A stretch of DNA of 64,000 bases, from the NCBI GenBank assembly GCA_963757605.1, contig CAVWSF010000005.1, positions 1,178,001-1,242,000 on the forward strand, written 5' to 3'. How positions within the stretch are numbered: position 1 is the first letter of the stretch; every line of letters begins with the position of its first letter. Shown here piece after piece: positions 34,572 to 42,133 of this stretch. The DNA is from JAICJC01 sp963757605. Its GTDB lineage: Bacteria > Actinomycetota > Thermoleophilia > Gaiellales > JAICJC01. Made by a program: the position numbers and the translations under genes. The notes beneath the pieces are model-generated. The model saw nothing but the letters and a program-made list of their open reading frames with translations. It ran no database searches and was not told the DNA's origin.

Positions 34572-34655
34572 ATGATCAGCCCCGAATGGATCATCTCCCT
34601 GATTGCGATCCTCATCGTCGCCGCAATCGCCCTCCGCATCGCAGGAAGCCGGTGA
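34572..34655 (+). CDS. Small membrane peptide, 27 aa (tentative)
   Basis: ATG 34572 opens a 27-codon frame whose product is one hydrophobic helix, EWIISLIAILIVAAIALRIA, flanked by short polar ends and closed by TGA. Tiny single-span proteins like this are common in phage and integrative elements. There is no clear ribosome site, so expression is unproven; length and sharp hydrophobicity are the only evidence. Confidence 0.35.
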   Translation: MISPEWIISLIAILIVAAIALRIAGSR

Positions 34656-34746
34656 CCCCACACACCAGTCGAACGCGGGCACCGGAAGATGTCGATGCCC
34701 GCCCTCGCCGACGCACTCGCGATGATCGAGCCGCTGGAGGCTGGTG

Positions 34747-35046
34747 TCACGCCTGGACGTCGCGGCGATCCACGAGCAGCGCCACATCTGCGAGCTCTGA
34801 CTGCGGCTCGCCCTCGACCTGGTAGGCGGTGCCGATACTCCGTCCCAGGTTGCCCGCGCGGAACGCCTCGAACGCGTCCTCGCTCTCCCAGACGTAGACG
34901 GCTCCGTGCTCCCCCGACCGGTAGCGCAAGTAGATCTTCTCGACGAGGCCCGGCACTTCTCGGTACCGGTCAACGCGGGCCTCGTAGAGGTCCTGCACCT
35001 GCTCGTCGGTCAGCCGGGATCGGAACCTAACGATGGAAACGATCAC
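34747..35046 (-). CDS. Dimeric alpha/beta-barrel (ABM/YdhR-like) monooxygenase-fold protein
   Basis: A 99-residue protein with the ferredoxin-like alpha+beta barrel pattern: IVSIVRFRSRLTDEQVQDLY as strand and helix, VPGLVEKIYLRYRSGEHGAV as the central strands with the typical YVWESEDAFEAFRAG helix. Members include antibiotic-biosynthesis-type monooxygenases and YdhR-like proteins; many have no known substrate. The GTG start at 35046 has a good GGAGGG ribosome site. It stands alone between the tRNA-Ser repeats and a recombinase remnant, and may be cargo of the lost element. Confidence 0.75.
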   Translation of the reverse strand: MIVSIVRFRSRLTDEQVQDLYEARVDRYREVPGLVEKIYLRYRSGEHGAVYVWESEDAFEAFRAGNLGRSIGTAYQVEGEPQSELADVALLVDRRDVQA

Positions 35047-35164
35047 GCCGCCCTCCTTCCCGAGTGGGTGTCCAGAGTCTAGGTTCGGCGCGCTTCATCA
35101 TCTCTCGTCGCCAAACACCTCGCAAAGCGGGCGACGAAGACAGTGGCGGCCAGGATCGAAAAGG

Positions 35165-35395
35165 CTTACGTCCTCATCCCTCGACGAGGCGCTTTGCCAA
35201 CTCGACAGTGGTGACGTACTCCTCGTCGCCAAGGCCGATCGGCTCGCTCGCAGCCTAGGCGCCTACGTCCGCTTGATCGACCTGGCGCGCGCGGCGGTTG
35301 GGAGATCGTCGCCGCCGACGGGTCGATCGAGCTGATCACGCCGCACGGCCGCGCGCCGCTACGTCCACATCGAAGTGGCTCCGGGCGGCGATCCC
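35165..35395 (+). pseudogene. Serine recombinase (resolvase/invertase) remnant
   Basis: The frame LDEALCQLDSGDVLLVAKAD followed by RLARSLGAYVRLIDLARA matches the catalytic-domain middle of serine recombinases, including the KxDRLxRS motif. The reading then shifts to GGWEIVAADGSIELITPHGR and shifts again to VHIEVA, both of which are the expected continuation (the region before the hinge helix). The N-terminal catalytic Ser region and all of the C-terminal DNA-binding part are missing. At least two frameshifts make it nonfunctional. Confidence 0.75.
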
Positions 35396-35397
35396 CG

Positions 35398-36783
35398 TCA
35401 TGCACTTTCGGGCGGGATGTTCTGGTTCACGTGGAAGACGTTCTCGGGGTCGTAGATCGCCTTGATCCGTACGAGCCGGTCGTAGTTCTCTCGGTAGGTT
35501 CCGCGAATCCGCTCTTGCCCTTCGTCCATCATGAAGTTGACGTAGGCGGCGCCCATCGAGTACGGACGGACCGCGTCCGAGTACGCGCGCGCCCATTCGC
35601 CGAGGGCTTCGGCGTTGGCCCGATCGGAATCGATGCCGGCGATCGCCATGGACCAGCTGGCATCGCGGTGGCTGAAGGCCGTGTCGTCGGCCGCTACGGC
35701 GTGGGCGACGCCGTCGATCGGATAGAGATGCATCCCCGACTTCCAGGTCGGCATCGTACGGGCGAACTCGAGATGGCGGTCGATCGCCTCGTCCGGTATC
35801 TCGACGACGAAGTCTCCTCGCCAGTACCACTGGTCGCCGGGCGGCATGAGCTCGTCGAACGCCCGCTGGAGCGCCGGATAAGGCAGCTCCTGCGGGCCGT
35901 GCAGGACGGGCGGCGCCGGATCGTTGACGGCGAGAAGCGCGTTGTGCGCCCGCTCCGGCGGGCCGGTGCAGCACCAGACCACTCCGCACATCTTGCGCAG
36001 GTGCAGCTCCTGCGGAAACGGCGGCCCCGGCGGCACCGTCATGAAGGCGAAGAAGCCGTAGACGTCCTCCGTGGCAGCCGGCAGGAATTCGCGATACCAC
36101 CGCAGCACCTCCGGAGCCGCCTCCAGCGGCCAGAGCGTCGGGCCGCCGAAGACGAGGGGAACCGGATGCAGCCGGAACGTGAACGACGTCACGACGCCGA
36201 AGTTCCCGCCGCCGCCCCGCAGCGCCCAGAACAGGTCGGCGTAGCGATCCTCGTCGGCCGTCACGAACGTCCCGTCTGCGAGCACGACATCGGCGGAGAC
36301 GAGATTGTCGATCGTGAGGCCGTGCTTGCGCGTGAGGTAGCCGTGCCCTCCGCCGAGCGTGAGCCCGCCGACACCGGTGGTCGAGATGATGCCCGCGGGG
36401 ACGGCGAGGCCGAAGGCACCCGCCGCGTGGTCGAGGTCGCCGACCAGCGCACCGCCCCCCGCGGTCGCAAGCCCGGCGTCGGGATCGATCCGGACACCAT
36501 TCATCTGCGAGAGGTCGATCACGACGCCGCCGTCGACGCTGCCGAGGCCGGCCCCGTTGTGCCCGCCGCCGCGGACGGCGACCTCGAGCCCCTCCCGACC
36601 CGCGAAATCGAGGACGGCTCTGACGTCGCCGATGTCGCGGCAGCGCGAGATCAGCGCCGGCCACGGGTCGATCATCCCGTTGTAGACCAGGCGGGCGTCC
36701 TCGTAGGCCGGGGTGCCCGGCTCGATGAGCTGCCCGCGAAGGCCGGCACGCAGCGCGGCGAGAGACGGAGTGGTCGTGGACAT
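35398..36783 (-). CDS. FAD-binding oxidoreductase, berberine-bridge-enzyme-like
   Basis: A 461-residue member of the VAO/BBE flavoprotein family: an N-terminal PCMH-type FAD domain (LEVAVRGGGHNGAGLG, with the His that can carry FAD covalently; VGGLTLGGGHGYLTRKHGLT) and a C-terminal BBE motif (YDPENVFHVNQNIPP). In bicovalent enzymes a Cys sits in the AGxCxTxG stretch; here it reads AGIISTTG, so only the His link is expected. Substrates range from sugars to alkaloids and polyketides. ATG 36783 overlaps the stop of a broken methyltransferase gene (TGATG), suggesting they once formed an operon. No signal peptide is seen. Confidence 0.9.
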   Translation of the reverse strand: MSTTTPSLAALRAGLRGQLIEPGTPAYEDARLVYNGMIDPWPALISRCRDIGDVRAVLDFAGREGLEVAVRGGGHNGAGLGSVDGGVVIDLSQMNGVRIDPDAGLATAGGGALVGDLDHAAGAFGLAVPAGIISTTGVGGLTLGGGHGYLTRKHGLTIDNLVSADVVLADGTFVTADEDRYADLFWALRGGGGNFGVVTSFTFRLHPVPLVFGGPTLWPLEAAPEVLRWYREFLPAATEDVYGFFAFMTVPPGPPFPQELHLRKMCGVVWCCTGPPERAHNALLAVNDPAPPVLHGPQELPYPALQRAFDELMPPGDQWYWRGDFVVEIPDEAIDRHLEFARTMPTWKSGMHLYPIDGVAHAVAADDTAFSHRDASWSMAIAGIDSDRANAEALGEWARAYSDAVRPYSMGAAYVNFMMDEGQERIRGTYRENYDRLVRIKAIYDPENVFHVNQNIPPESA

Positions 36784-37650
36784 CAGTGTGCTCCTTTCGT
36801 CGTGACGGGCTGCTTGTGGCCGACGGCAAGCAGGTATTCGGACGAGTCGAGCGTCTGGTGGAGCTCGACGAGCTCCGCGTGCAGGGCCGGCCGGCGCCCG
36901 TCGGCTTCCGTCAGCGCACGGGCTGCGACGAGCGGCCCCAGCCTCCGCGTGTGGTACTCGACGCCGGCGTCCGCGGGTCGAACGGCGGGAACTCCACCAC
37001 GCCCCGCTCGAACTCGAGGTCGACGCCGGTCCCGGCGAACAGCGCCCGGACGTGCTGCTCGGAGCCCCAGAGCCACGGCGGCGATGCGAAACCGGGTGCG
37101 GGCGGGAGATAGCGCGCGACGGCCTGGAAGACACGAGCGAGGGGACTGTCCAGCGACCAGGCGCACACCACCAGGCGGCCGTCCGGGCGCAGAACACGTG
37201 CGAGTTCGCCCGCGGCCACCCGATGACGGGGAGCGAACATCACCCCAGCACCGAGAGGACGATGTCGAAGCTCTCGCCGGGCCACGGTAGGGATTCGGCG
37301 TCCCCCTCGAGCCATCGGAGCTGCACACCGCGCGCCGCGGCTGCGGCACGCCCGGCCTCGAGCAGCGCGGGCGTGAGGTCGAGCGCGGCGACTCGTCCGC
37401 CGGCGGCGACAGCCTGGATCGCGGCATTTCCCGTGCCGCATGCGACATCGAGCACGTCGTCACCGGCCCGCACGCCGGCCCGCTGCACGACCCGCTCGCC
37501 GAGAGGCCACAGCTCCCGTGCAGCGATCTCGGCGTAGTTGCCGTCGGCCACATTGCCCGGGCGCGTCGCTCCACCTCGTGCAGGAGCGGCTCCTCTGCGA
37601 GCTGCGAAACGATCGGCGAATGCCTGGGAATGGTCGTGGGGGCTCCTGGC
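36783..37650 (-). pseudogene. Class I SAM methyltransferase broken by frameshifts
   Basis: The SAM-binding core is clear (GDDVLDVACGTGNAAIQAVA, LRWLEGDAESLPWPGESFDI), but after VLSVLG a missing base in a GGGG run at about 37243 causes a stop. The next frame continues correctly (VMFAPRHRVAAGELARVLRP), then a second shift near 36965 moves to VEYHTRRLGPLVAARALTEA and the normal C terminus. A third shift may lie near the N terminus (LLHEVERRARA against ADGNYAEIAARELWPLGE). Either this is a decayed gene or the assembly has local indels; flanking genes are intact. Confidence 0.7.
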
Positions 37651-37699
37651 GGTTGCGGTCTGATACGAACCGTCTTCGACCCCCGGTCGCGCCGAATCG

Positions 37700-38090
37700 G
37701 TCAGAACCCTGAATTCGAGGCGGAATCTCAACGGACTGTGCGGGCGGCGTGGGGCGGCCGCCTCGGCGCGGTTTCGGAGCTCGAGCTTCTGGAGGACGCT
37801 GTGGACGTGATGCTCGACCGTCTTTCGGGTCAGGAAGAGTCGCTCGGCGATCTCGCGGTTCGAGAGGCCCTCGGCGATCAGCTCCAGCACCTCGCGCTCC
37901 CGCCCGGTCAGACTGCCATTGCCCCGGCCCCGGCCCGCCGCGCTCCCGCTCGCCGCTCGCCGCTCGCCGCTCGCCGAGGGAGCGCAGCAGGGCGGCCGCC
38001 TCGTCGGCGCCCCGGCCGGCGCCCAGATGCTCGAACGCGGTCAGCGCGGCGCGGCCCTCGCGGACTGCGGCTGGGCGATCGTCCACCGTC
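37700..38090 (-). pseudogene. LuxR-type regulator, C-terminal remnant with frame break at a 7-bp repeat
   Basis: The minus strand shows GRAALTAFEHLGAGRGADEA followed by AALLRSLGERR, the usual end of the ATPase/TPR part of large LuxR (LAL/MalT-like) regulators, and in another frame LTGREREVLELIAEGLSNRE followed by KTVEHHVHSVLQKLELRNRA, the complete helix-turn-helix. The shift falls within the GCTCGCC tandem repeat at 37948-37975. The expected short tail and stop are also out of frame, so the product now runs into the methyltransferase. The N-terminal P-loop domain is absent. Confidence 0.65.
37948..37975. repeat. Tandem 7-bp repeat, (GCTCGCC) x 4
   Basis: Four exact copies of GCTCGCC, preceded by an imperfect unit, lie inside the LuxR remnant between the upstream domain and the helix-turn-helix. 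Because seven is not a multiple of three, each copy gained or lost changes frame. Counting codons, loss of one unit (four to three) would join the upstream frame to the helix-turn-helix frame. Confidence 0.85.
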
Positions 38091-38095
38091 TCTGG

Positions 38096-38246
38096 CCGGC
38101 GTGCGCGGGCGGACGACGCCATCGCCCACCTCCGCGAGGCGATCGCCGTGTCGGAGGACATCCGCGCGCTCGGCGCCGGCGACTCCGACTTCGAACCGAT
38201 CCGCGACCAGCCAGGCTTCCGGGAGCTGCTGCCTGACGCTGATCGC
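38096..38246 (+). pseudogene. C-terminal fragment of a TPR-repeat protein
   Basis: A short plus-strand stretch reads ADDAIAHLREAIAVSEDIRA then GDSDFEPIRDQPGFRELL, the common end of bacterial TPR proteins whose last repeat is followed by DFxxIRxxPxF. There is no upstream part of such a gene; the sequence to the left is the antisense of the LuxR remnant. It is a fragment about 45 codons long. Confidence 0.5.
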
Positions 38247-38249
38247 GAC

Positions 38250-38510
38250 GGGCGCGTAGGCGGCGAACCTCCCCCGTCGAAGCCGAGCAGGACGACGCGA
38301 TACGAGGACGGTGAGACGTCGGGGATGCGGAACGAGACGCGGTACGCGCACGGGTTCGGCACGGGAACGCGCACGACGCCGAGTTCGAGGCGGCCCGGCC
38401 GGTCAGGCACCGAATGCCGTGACGCGGCGTCGCGGGACGGCGCGGAGGCGACGGGCTCGAGCCGCCGAAGCACCCGGCGGCGAGCAGGAATGCGGCGAAC
38501 GGCCATCCGC
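38250..38510 (-). pseudogene. Possible lipoprotein remnant
   Basis: One minus-strand frame has a lipoprotein-like signal (GWPFAAFLLAAGCFGGSSP, lipobox LAAGC); another frame, about 120 bases on, has a beta-rich stretch that looks coding (ELGVVRVPVPNPCAYRVSFR, then IPDVSPSSYRVVLLG). Joining them needs a frameshift, and no start codon precedes the signal in its own frame. I do not recognise the family and the call is tentative. Confidence 0.35.
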
Positions 38511-38550
38511 GTATCGAGAGTCGTACGGGCGAGCCGGCGGTTCGCGTCCC

Positions 38551-39255
38551 ATGACGCGACCGACGAGCTGGGACGAGGCGTTCTCGGAGCGCTACGAGGA
38601 GTGGGCGGCAGCCATGACCGCCGACATCGCCTTCTACGTCGAGCTGGCCCGCGCGGCGGACGGCCCGCTGGTCGAGCTCGCGGTGGGAAACGGCCGCGTC
38701 GCCGTCCCCGTTGCCCAGGCGACCGGAAGGGTCGTGGTCGGAATCGACACCTCGCCCGGCATGGTCGCGCAGGCCCGCGCGAACGCGGCCGCCGCCGGGG
38801 TCGAGCTCGACCTGCGCGAGGGCGACATGCGCGATCTCGCGCTCGAAGAGGCGGCGGCGCTCATCTACTGCCCGTTCCGGGCGCTCCTTCACCTGCCGAC
38901 GTGGGCCGATCGCCGGCGCACGTTCGAGCGCGTCGCCGCCTCCCTCCTCCCGGGCGGCCGGTTCGCGTGGAACGCGTTTGCGTTCGACCACGCGTTCGCG
39001 GCCGCCGCCGACGGCGTGCACGACGCCGAGCCGGTGCCGCACACCGTCCGCTACGCCGTCGGCGAGAACCGGATCGACATCGTGCTCGACGAGGGCGGCA
39101 CGAGCTCCCTGTGGTGGGCGACGGGGAACGAATGGCTCGGACTCCTCGACGTGGCCGGCCTCGAGGTCGAGTCGCTGCACGGCGGCTTCGCCGGCGAGCC
39201 GTTCACCGCCGACAGCCGCGAGTACGTGTTCGTGGCGCGACCCGATCAGACTTGA
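38551..39255 (+). CDS. Class I SAM-dependent methyltransferase
   Basis: A 234-residue enzyme with the Rossmann methyltransferase motifs: PLVELAVGNGRVAVPVAQA (motif I; the usual ExGxGxG with Val-Gly-Asn), VVVGIDTSPGMVAQARAN (acidic residue for the SAM ribose), VELDLREGDMRD, and LIYCPFRALLHLPTWADRRR. The start ATG 38551 is set where similarity begins; the open frame extends upstream into the remnant zone. Substrate unknown. Unlike the neighbouring methyltransferase, it is intact. Its stop lies within the promoter of the next gene. Confidence 0.85.
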   Translation: MTRPTSWDEAFSERYEEWAAAMTADIAFYVELARAADGPLVELAVGNGRVAVPVAQATGRVVVGIDTSPGMVAQARANAAAAGVELDLREGDMRDLALEEAAALIYCPFRALLHLPTWADRRRTFERVAASLLPGGRFAWNAFAFDHAFAAAADGVHDAEPVPHTVRYAVGENRIDIVLDEGGTSSLWWATGNEWLGLLDVAGLEVESLHGGFAGEPFTADSREYVFVARPDQT

Positions 39256-39279
39256 CAGTTTCTTGCAAGCCGGTACCAT
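39252..39279 (+). promoter_or_regulatory. Sigma-70-type promoter for the LamG protein gene
   Basis: TTGACA and TACCAT are separated by 16 bases, a perfect -35 with a fair -10. It lies about 45 bases upstream of ATG 39323, and its -35 overlaps the TGA of the methyltransferase gene. Confidence 0.65.
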
Positions 39280-39322
39280 CACCCCGAAGGGTGGGCCAGT
39301 CCACGCTGTCTAGGGGGATCTG

Positions 39323-39982
39323 ATGAAACGTGCTGTGCCGATACTTGTAGGGCTCGCGCTCGCCGCCGCGTTCCCGGCAACCGCCGCGGCGGCGACCGTC
39401 GCGCACTGGAAGTTCGACGAGGCGAGTGGTAACACCGTCGTCGACTCATCCGGGTTCGGAAACAACGGGACGGCCACGAACGTCACATTCAACCTCGACG
39501 GGTTCACCGCCCAGACGGACCCGGGCGACCGCGCCTACGGCTTCGACGGCGTCTCCTCGCGGATCACGGTCCCCGATTCGCCGAGCCTCGTTCCCGGCGC
39601 GCAGGACATCACGCTCTCGCTCTACTTCCGTTCCAGCTTCCATGCCGGCAACGGCGACTTCGACTGGGACATGGTGAAGAAGGGCGGCTACAAGATCGAG
39701 ATCTACAAGCAGAAGAAGAAGGAGCAGGCCCGCTGCGCCTTCACGGGCTCGAAGAGCAAGATCGACTTTCAGGACGGCCCGCAACTGACCGACGGCCTGT
39801 GGCACCACGTGGTGTGCAAGAAGACGTCAGCCGGCGTGACGTTGACAGTCGACGGCATCACCTACCCGATGCGGGCCGGGAACGTCGGCACCGTGAAGAA
39901 GGGCAAGGAGCTGACCATCGGCTGGGACGAGACCGACTTCTTCCACGGAACGCTCGACAACCTCCAGATCGACATCGGCTGA
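39323..39982 (+). CDS. Secreted LamG/concanavalin-like jellyroll protein
   Basis: A 219-residue exported protein: Sec signal peptide MKRAVPILVGLALAAAFPAT ending near AAAA-T, then one LamG_3-type jellyroll domain that fills the rest (VAHWKFDEASGNTVVDSSGF at the start, YGFDGVSSRITVPDSPSL, and HGTLDNLQIDIG at the end). Such domains bind sugars or act as adhesion modules; there is no catalytic partner in the same chain. An AGGGGGA ribosome site precedes ATG 39323, and a good promoter lies upstream, so it is probably a stand-alone, well-expressed surface protein. Confidence 0.85.
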   Translation: MKRAVPILVGLALAAAFPATAAAATVAHWKFDEASGNTVVDSSGFGNNGTATNVTFNLDGFTAQTDPGDRAYGFDGVSSRITVPDSPSLVPGAQDITLSLYFRSSFHAGNGDFDWDMVKKGGYKIEIYKQKKKEQARCAFTGSKSKIDFQDGPQLTDGLWHHVVCKKTSAGVTLTVDGITYPMRAGNVGTVKKGKELTIGWDETDFFHGTLDNLQIDIG

Positions 39983-40020
39983 ACCCAGCGCTTAACCCCT
40001 TACACCTCCCGTGAATTGCG

Positions 40021-40049
40021 TTCCGGCGAGTGCGCTACACTCGCCGGAA
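40021..40049. terminator. Perfect 12-bp stem hairpin between the LamG and sedolisin genes
   Basis: TTCCGGCGAGTG and CACTCGCCGGAA are exact reverse complements separated by five bases. No T run follows, so it may be a Rho-assisted terminator of the LamG gene, or, since it lies about 30 bases before the sedolisin start, a leader hairpin or operator for that gene. Confidence 0.6.
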
Positions 40050-40078
40050 CCTGTAACGCTCGACGGGAGGGGATGTAC

Positions 40079-42010
40079 ATGCGGCATGGCGGCTCGATGA
40101 GAGCTGGAGTCGCGGGCGTGGTTTGCCTGGCGGCGGTGGCGGTTTCAGGATCGACGGGCCTCGCACGAAGCACGGCTCCCGCGACCGCCAGGCTGGCGCA
40201 CAGCACGCCGGCGTGGGCAGCGGGCGCACGCGCGCTGCGGGCGACACCCGCGTCGCAAGCGGTCGGCGTCCGCGTCTACCTCGCCCCGCGCGGCGGGACG
40301 GCGGCGCTGAACGCCGCCATCCGGGCGGTGTCCACCCCCGGCAGCGCGAGCTATCGGCACTTCCTGACGCCGGCCCAGTATCAGGCCCGGTTCGCCCCGT
40401 CGGCGCGCACGATCGCCTCGGTCAAGTCGTGGCTGCGCGGCGCCGGCATGCGCGTCACGGGCGTCGGCCCCAGCAACCGCTACGTCATGGCGACGGGCAC
40501 GGCGGCCTCCGCCCAGCACGCGTTCAGCGTCAAGCTCGCCATGTTCCAGCGCGGGTCGCGCGTCGTCCGCGCACCCGTGGGCGACGCCCGCATCCCGAAG
40601 GGGCTGCGCTCCGCCGTCCTCGGCGTGACCGGCCTCGACACGGGACGGCACATCATGCGGCACTCCGACCTCGGCCCGCCGCCCGCGTTCGTGAACGGCC
40701 GCCCGTGCTCGCTCTTCTACGGGCAGGTGCTGGCCGACAAGCAGGCCGACTTCACGACGCCGCTTCCCAAGTTCAAGGGCTCGTTCCGGCCGTATGCGCA
40801 CTGCGGCTACACGCCGCTCGAGTTCCGAAGCGCCTACGGGACGAGCGACTCCGGCCTCACGGGCAAGGGCGCGACCGTCGCGATCACCGACGCGTTCGCC
40901 GCGCCGACGATCCGCTTCGACGCCAACCACTACGCGACGAGGCACGGGGATCCCGCGTTCACGCAGTCCAACTTCACGCAGTCCCTCCCCTCGCAGCCCT
41001 TCCGCAACGTGAACCTCTGCGGCGGCAACGGCTGGTTCGGCGAGGAGACGCTCGACGTCGAGGCCGTGCACGCCATGGCGACCGGCGCGCACGTCATGTT
41101 CTACGCGGCCCGCTCCTGCACCGACACCGACTTCCTCGAGTCGCTGCAGCGGATCGTCGACGACAACAAGGCCTCGATCGTGACCAACTCGTGGGGCGAT
41201 CTCGATCAGAACACCACGAGCGGCATCGTCGCGGCCTACGAGCAGATCTTCAAGCAGGGTGCGATGCAGGGGATCGGCTTCATGTTCTCGTCCGGCGACG
41301 ACGGTGACGAGTTCCTCGCCAGCGGCCGCGTCCAGACCGACTTCCCGACCAGCGATCCGTGGGTGACCGCCGTCGGCGGCACCAGCACGGCGATCGGCGC
41401 CGGCGGAGAGCTCCTCTGGCAGACCGGCTGGGGCACCCACAAGTTCGACCTGACCGCCAACGGCAAGGGTTGGGTGCCGTCCTTCACGCCGCCGTTCCTG
41501 TACGGCTCGGGCGGCGGGTTCTCGACGCTCTTCAACCGGCCGGCCTACCAGGACGGCGTCGTGCATGAGGCGGCCGCGGGCCGGGCCGTGCCCGACGTGT
41601 CGCTCGACGGCGATCCCACCACCGGGATGCTCGTCGGCGAGACGCAGGCGTTCCCGAACGGCGTCCGCTACGGCGAGTACCGGATCGGCGGCACGAGCCT
41701 CTCCTCGCCGCTCTTCGCGGGGGTGCAGGCGCTGGCGGCCGAAGCGGCCGGCGGCCGGCTCGGGTTCGCCAACCCGACCATCTACACGCTGGCCCGCGAG
41801 CATCCGGGCGCGTTCCGCGACGTCCGCCACCGCGCCGGGGCGAACGTCCGCTCCGACTACGTGAACGGCGTCAATCCGAAGGACGGGCTCCTCTACAGCG
41901 TCCGCACCTTCGACCAGGACTCGAGCCTCGTCACCAAGCAGGGCTGGGACGACGTGACCGGGATCGGTACGCCGAGCCCGATCTACCCAGAGGTCTTCGC
42001 GGGCTCGTAG
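40079..42010 (+). CDS. Sedolisin (S53) family serine-carboxyl peptidase with prodomain
   Basis: About 643 residues: signal segment (GVAGVVCLAAVAVSGSTGLA), a pro-kumamolisin activation domain (ASYRHFLTPAQYQARFAPS, about residues 90-190), then the catalytic domain. The Glu and Asp of the triad are in GEETLDVEAVHAMA, the oxyanion Asp in FMFSSGDDGDEF, and the Ser in GGTSLSSPLFAGVQAL, so it looks active. These acid proteases are secreted and self-process. GGAGG at 40066-40070 is only two bases from ATG 40073 but eight from ATG 40079, favouring the latter. A very stable hairpin follows the stop. Confidence 0.92.
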   Translation: MRHGGSMRAGVAGVVCLAAVAVSGSTGLARSTAPATARLAHSTPAWAAGARALRATPASQAVGVRVYLAPRGGTAALNAAIRAVSTPGSASYRHFLTPAQYQARFAPSARTIASVKSWLRGAGMRVTGVGPSNRYVMATGTAASAQHAFSVKLAMFQRGSRVVRAPVGDARIPKGLRSAVLGVTGLDTGRHIMRHSDLGPPPAFVNGRPCSLFYGQVLADKQADFTTPLPKFKGSFRPYAHCGYTPLEFRSAYGTSDSGLTGKGATVAITDAFAAPTIRFDANHYATRHGDPAFTQSNFTQSLPSQPFRNVNLCGGNGWFGEETLDVEAVHAMATGAHVMFYAARSCTDTDFLESLQRIVDDNKASIVTNSWGDLDQNTTSGIVAAYEQIFKQGAMQGIGFMFSSGDDGDEFLASGRVQTDFPTSDPWVTAVGGTSTAIGAGGELLWQTGWGTHKFDLTANGKGWVPSFTPPFLYGSGGGFSTLFNRPAYQDGVVHEAAAGRAVPDVSLDGDPTTGMLVGETQAFPNGVRYGEYRIGGTSLSSPLFAGVQALAAEAAGGRLGFANPTIYTLAREHPGAFRDVRHRAGANVRSDYVNGVNPKDGLLYSVRTFDQDSSLVTKQGWDDVTGIGTPSPIYPEVFAGS

Positions 42011-42016
42011 CAGTCG

Positions 42017-42053
42017 CGGTCGGGGGCGCCGTCGCGGACGGCGCCCCCGACCG
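42017..42053. terminator. Stable terminator hairpin after the sedolisin gene
   Basis: Two perfectly complementary 17-base arms (42017-42033 and 42037-42053) enclose a GCG loop seven bases after the protease stop. The stem is almost all G and C and has no T tract, which is usual for terminators in GC-rich actinobacteria. Confidence 0.75.
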
Positions 42054-42115
42054 GGTCAGACCCCGCATCGAATGCGTCACGCCGGCGTCACGACCGCCGA
42101 TGCGGGGTCTGACCC
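42053..42115. repeat. REP-like inverted repeat with GGGTCAGACCCC core
   Basis: An 18-base arm at 42053-42070 (GGGTCAGACCCCGCATCG) is repeated in exact inverse at 42098-42115, with 27 bases between. Each arm contains its own small palindrome (GGGTC/GACCC). This head-to-head pair of palindromic units is the usual form of REP/BIME elements. It lies between the terminator and the next gene's start. Confidence 0.7.
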
Positions 42116-42133
42116 CGTGATATAGGGTGACGC

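Noticed and set aside
34197..35395. Intact prophage or integrative element next to tRNA-Ser
   Set aside because: Only fragments and repeats remain; no integrase, structural or replication gene is present, and no second copy of the tRNA end was seen.
37240..37890. Natural LuxR-methyltransferase fusion protein
   Set aside because: The open frame joining them exists only because the LuxR stop is shifted out of frame and the methyltransferase is itself frameshifted; the linker has no domain character.
42017..42115. CRISPR array or riboswitch after the sedolisin gene
   Set aside because: Only two palindromic units with a terminator hairpin; there are no evenly spaced repeats, spacers or cas genes, and no known aptamer pattern.
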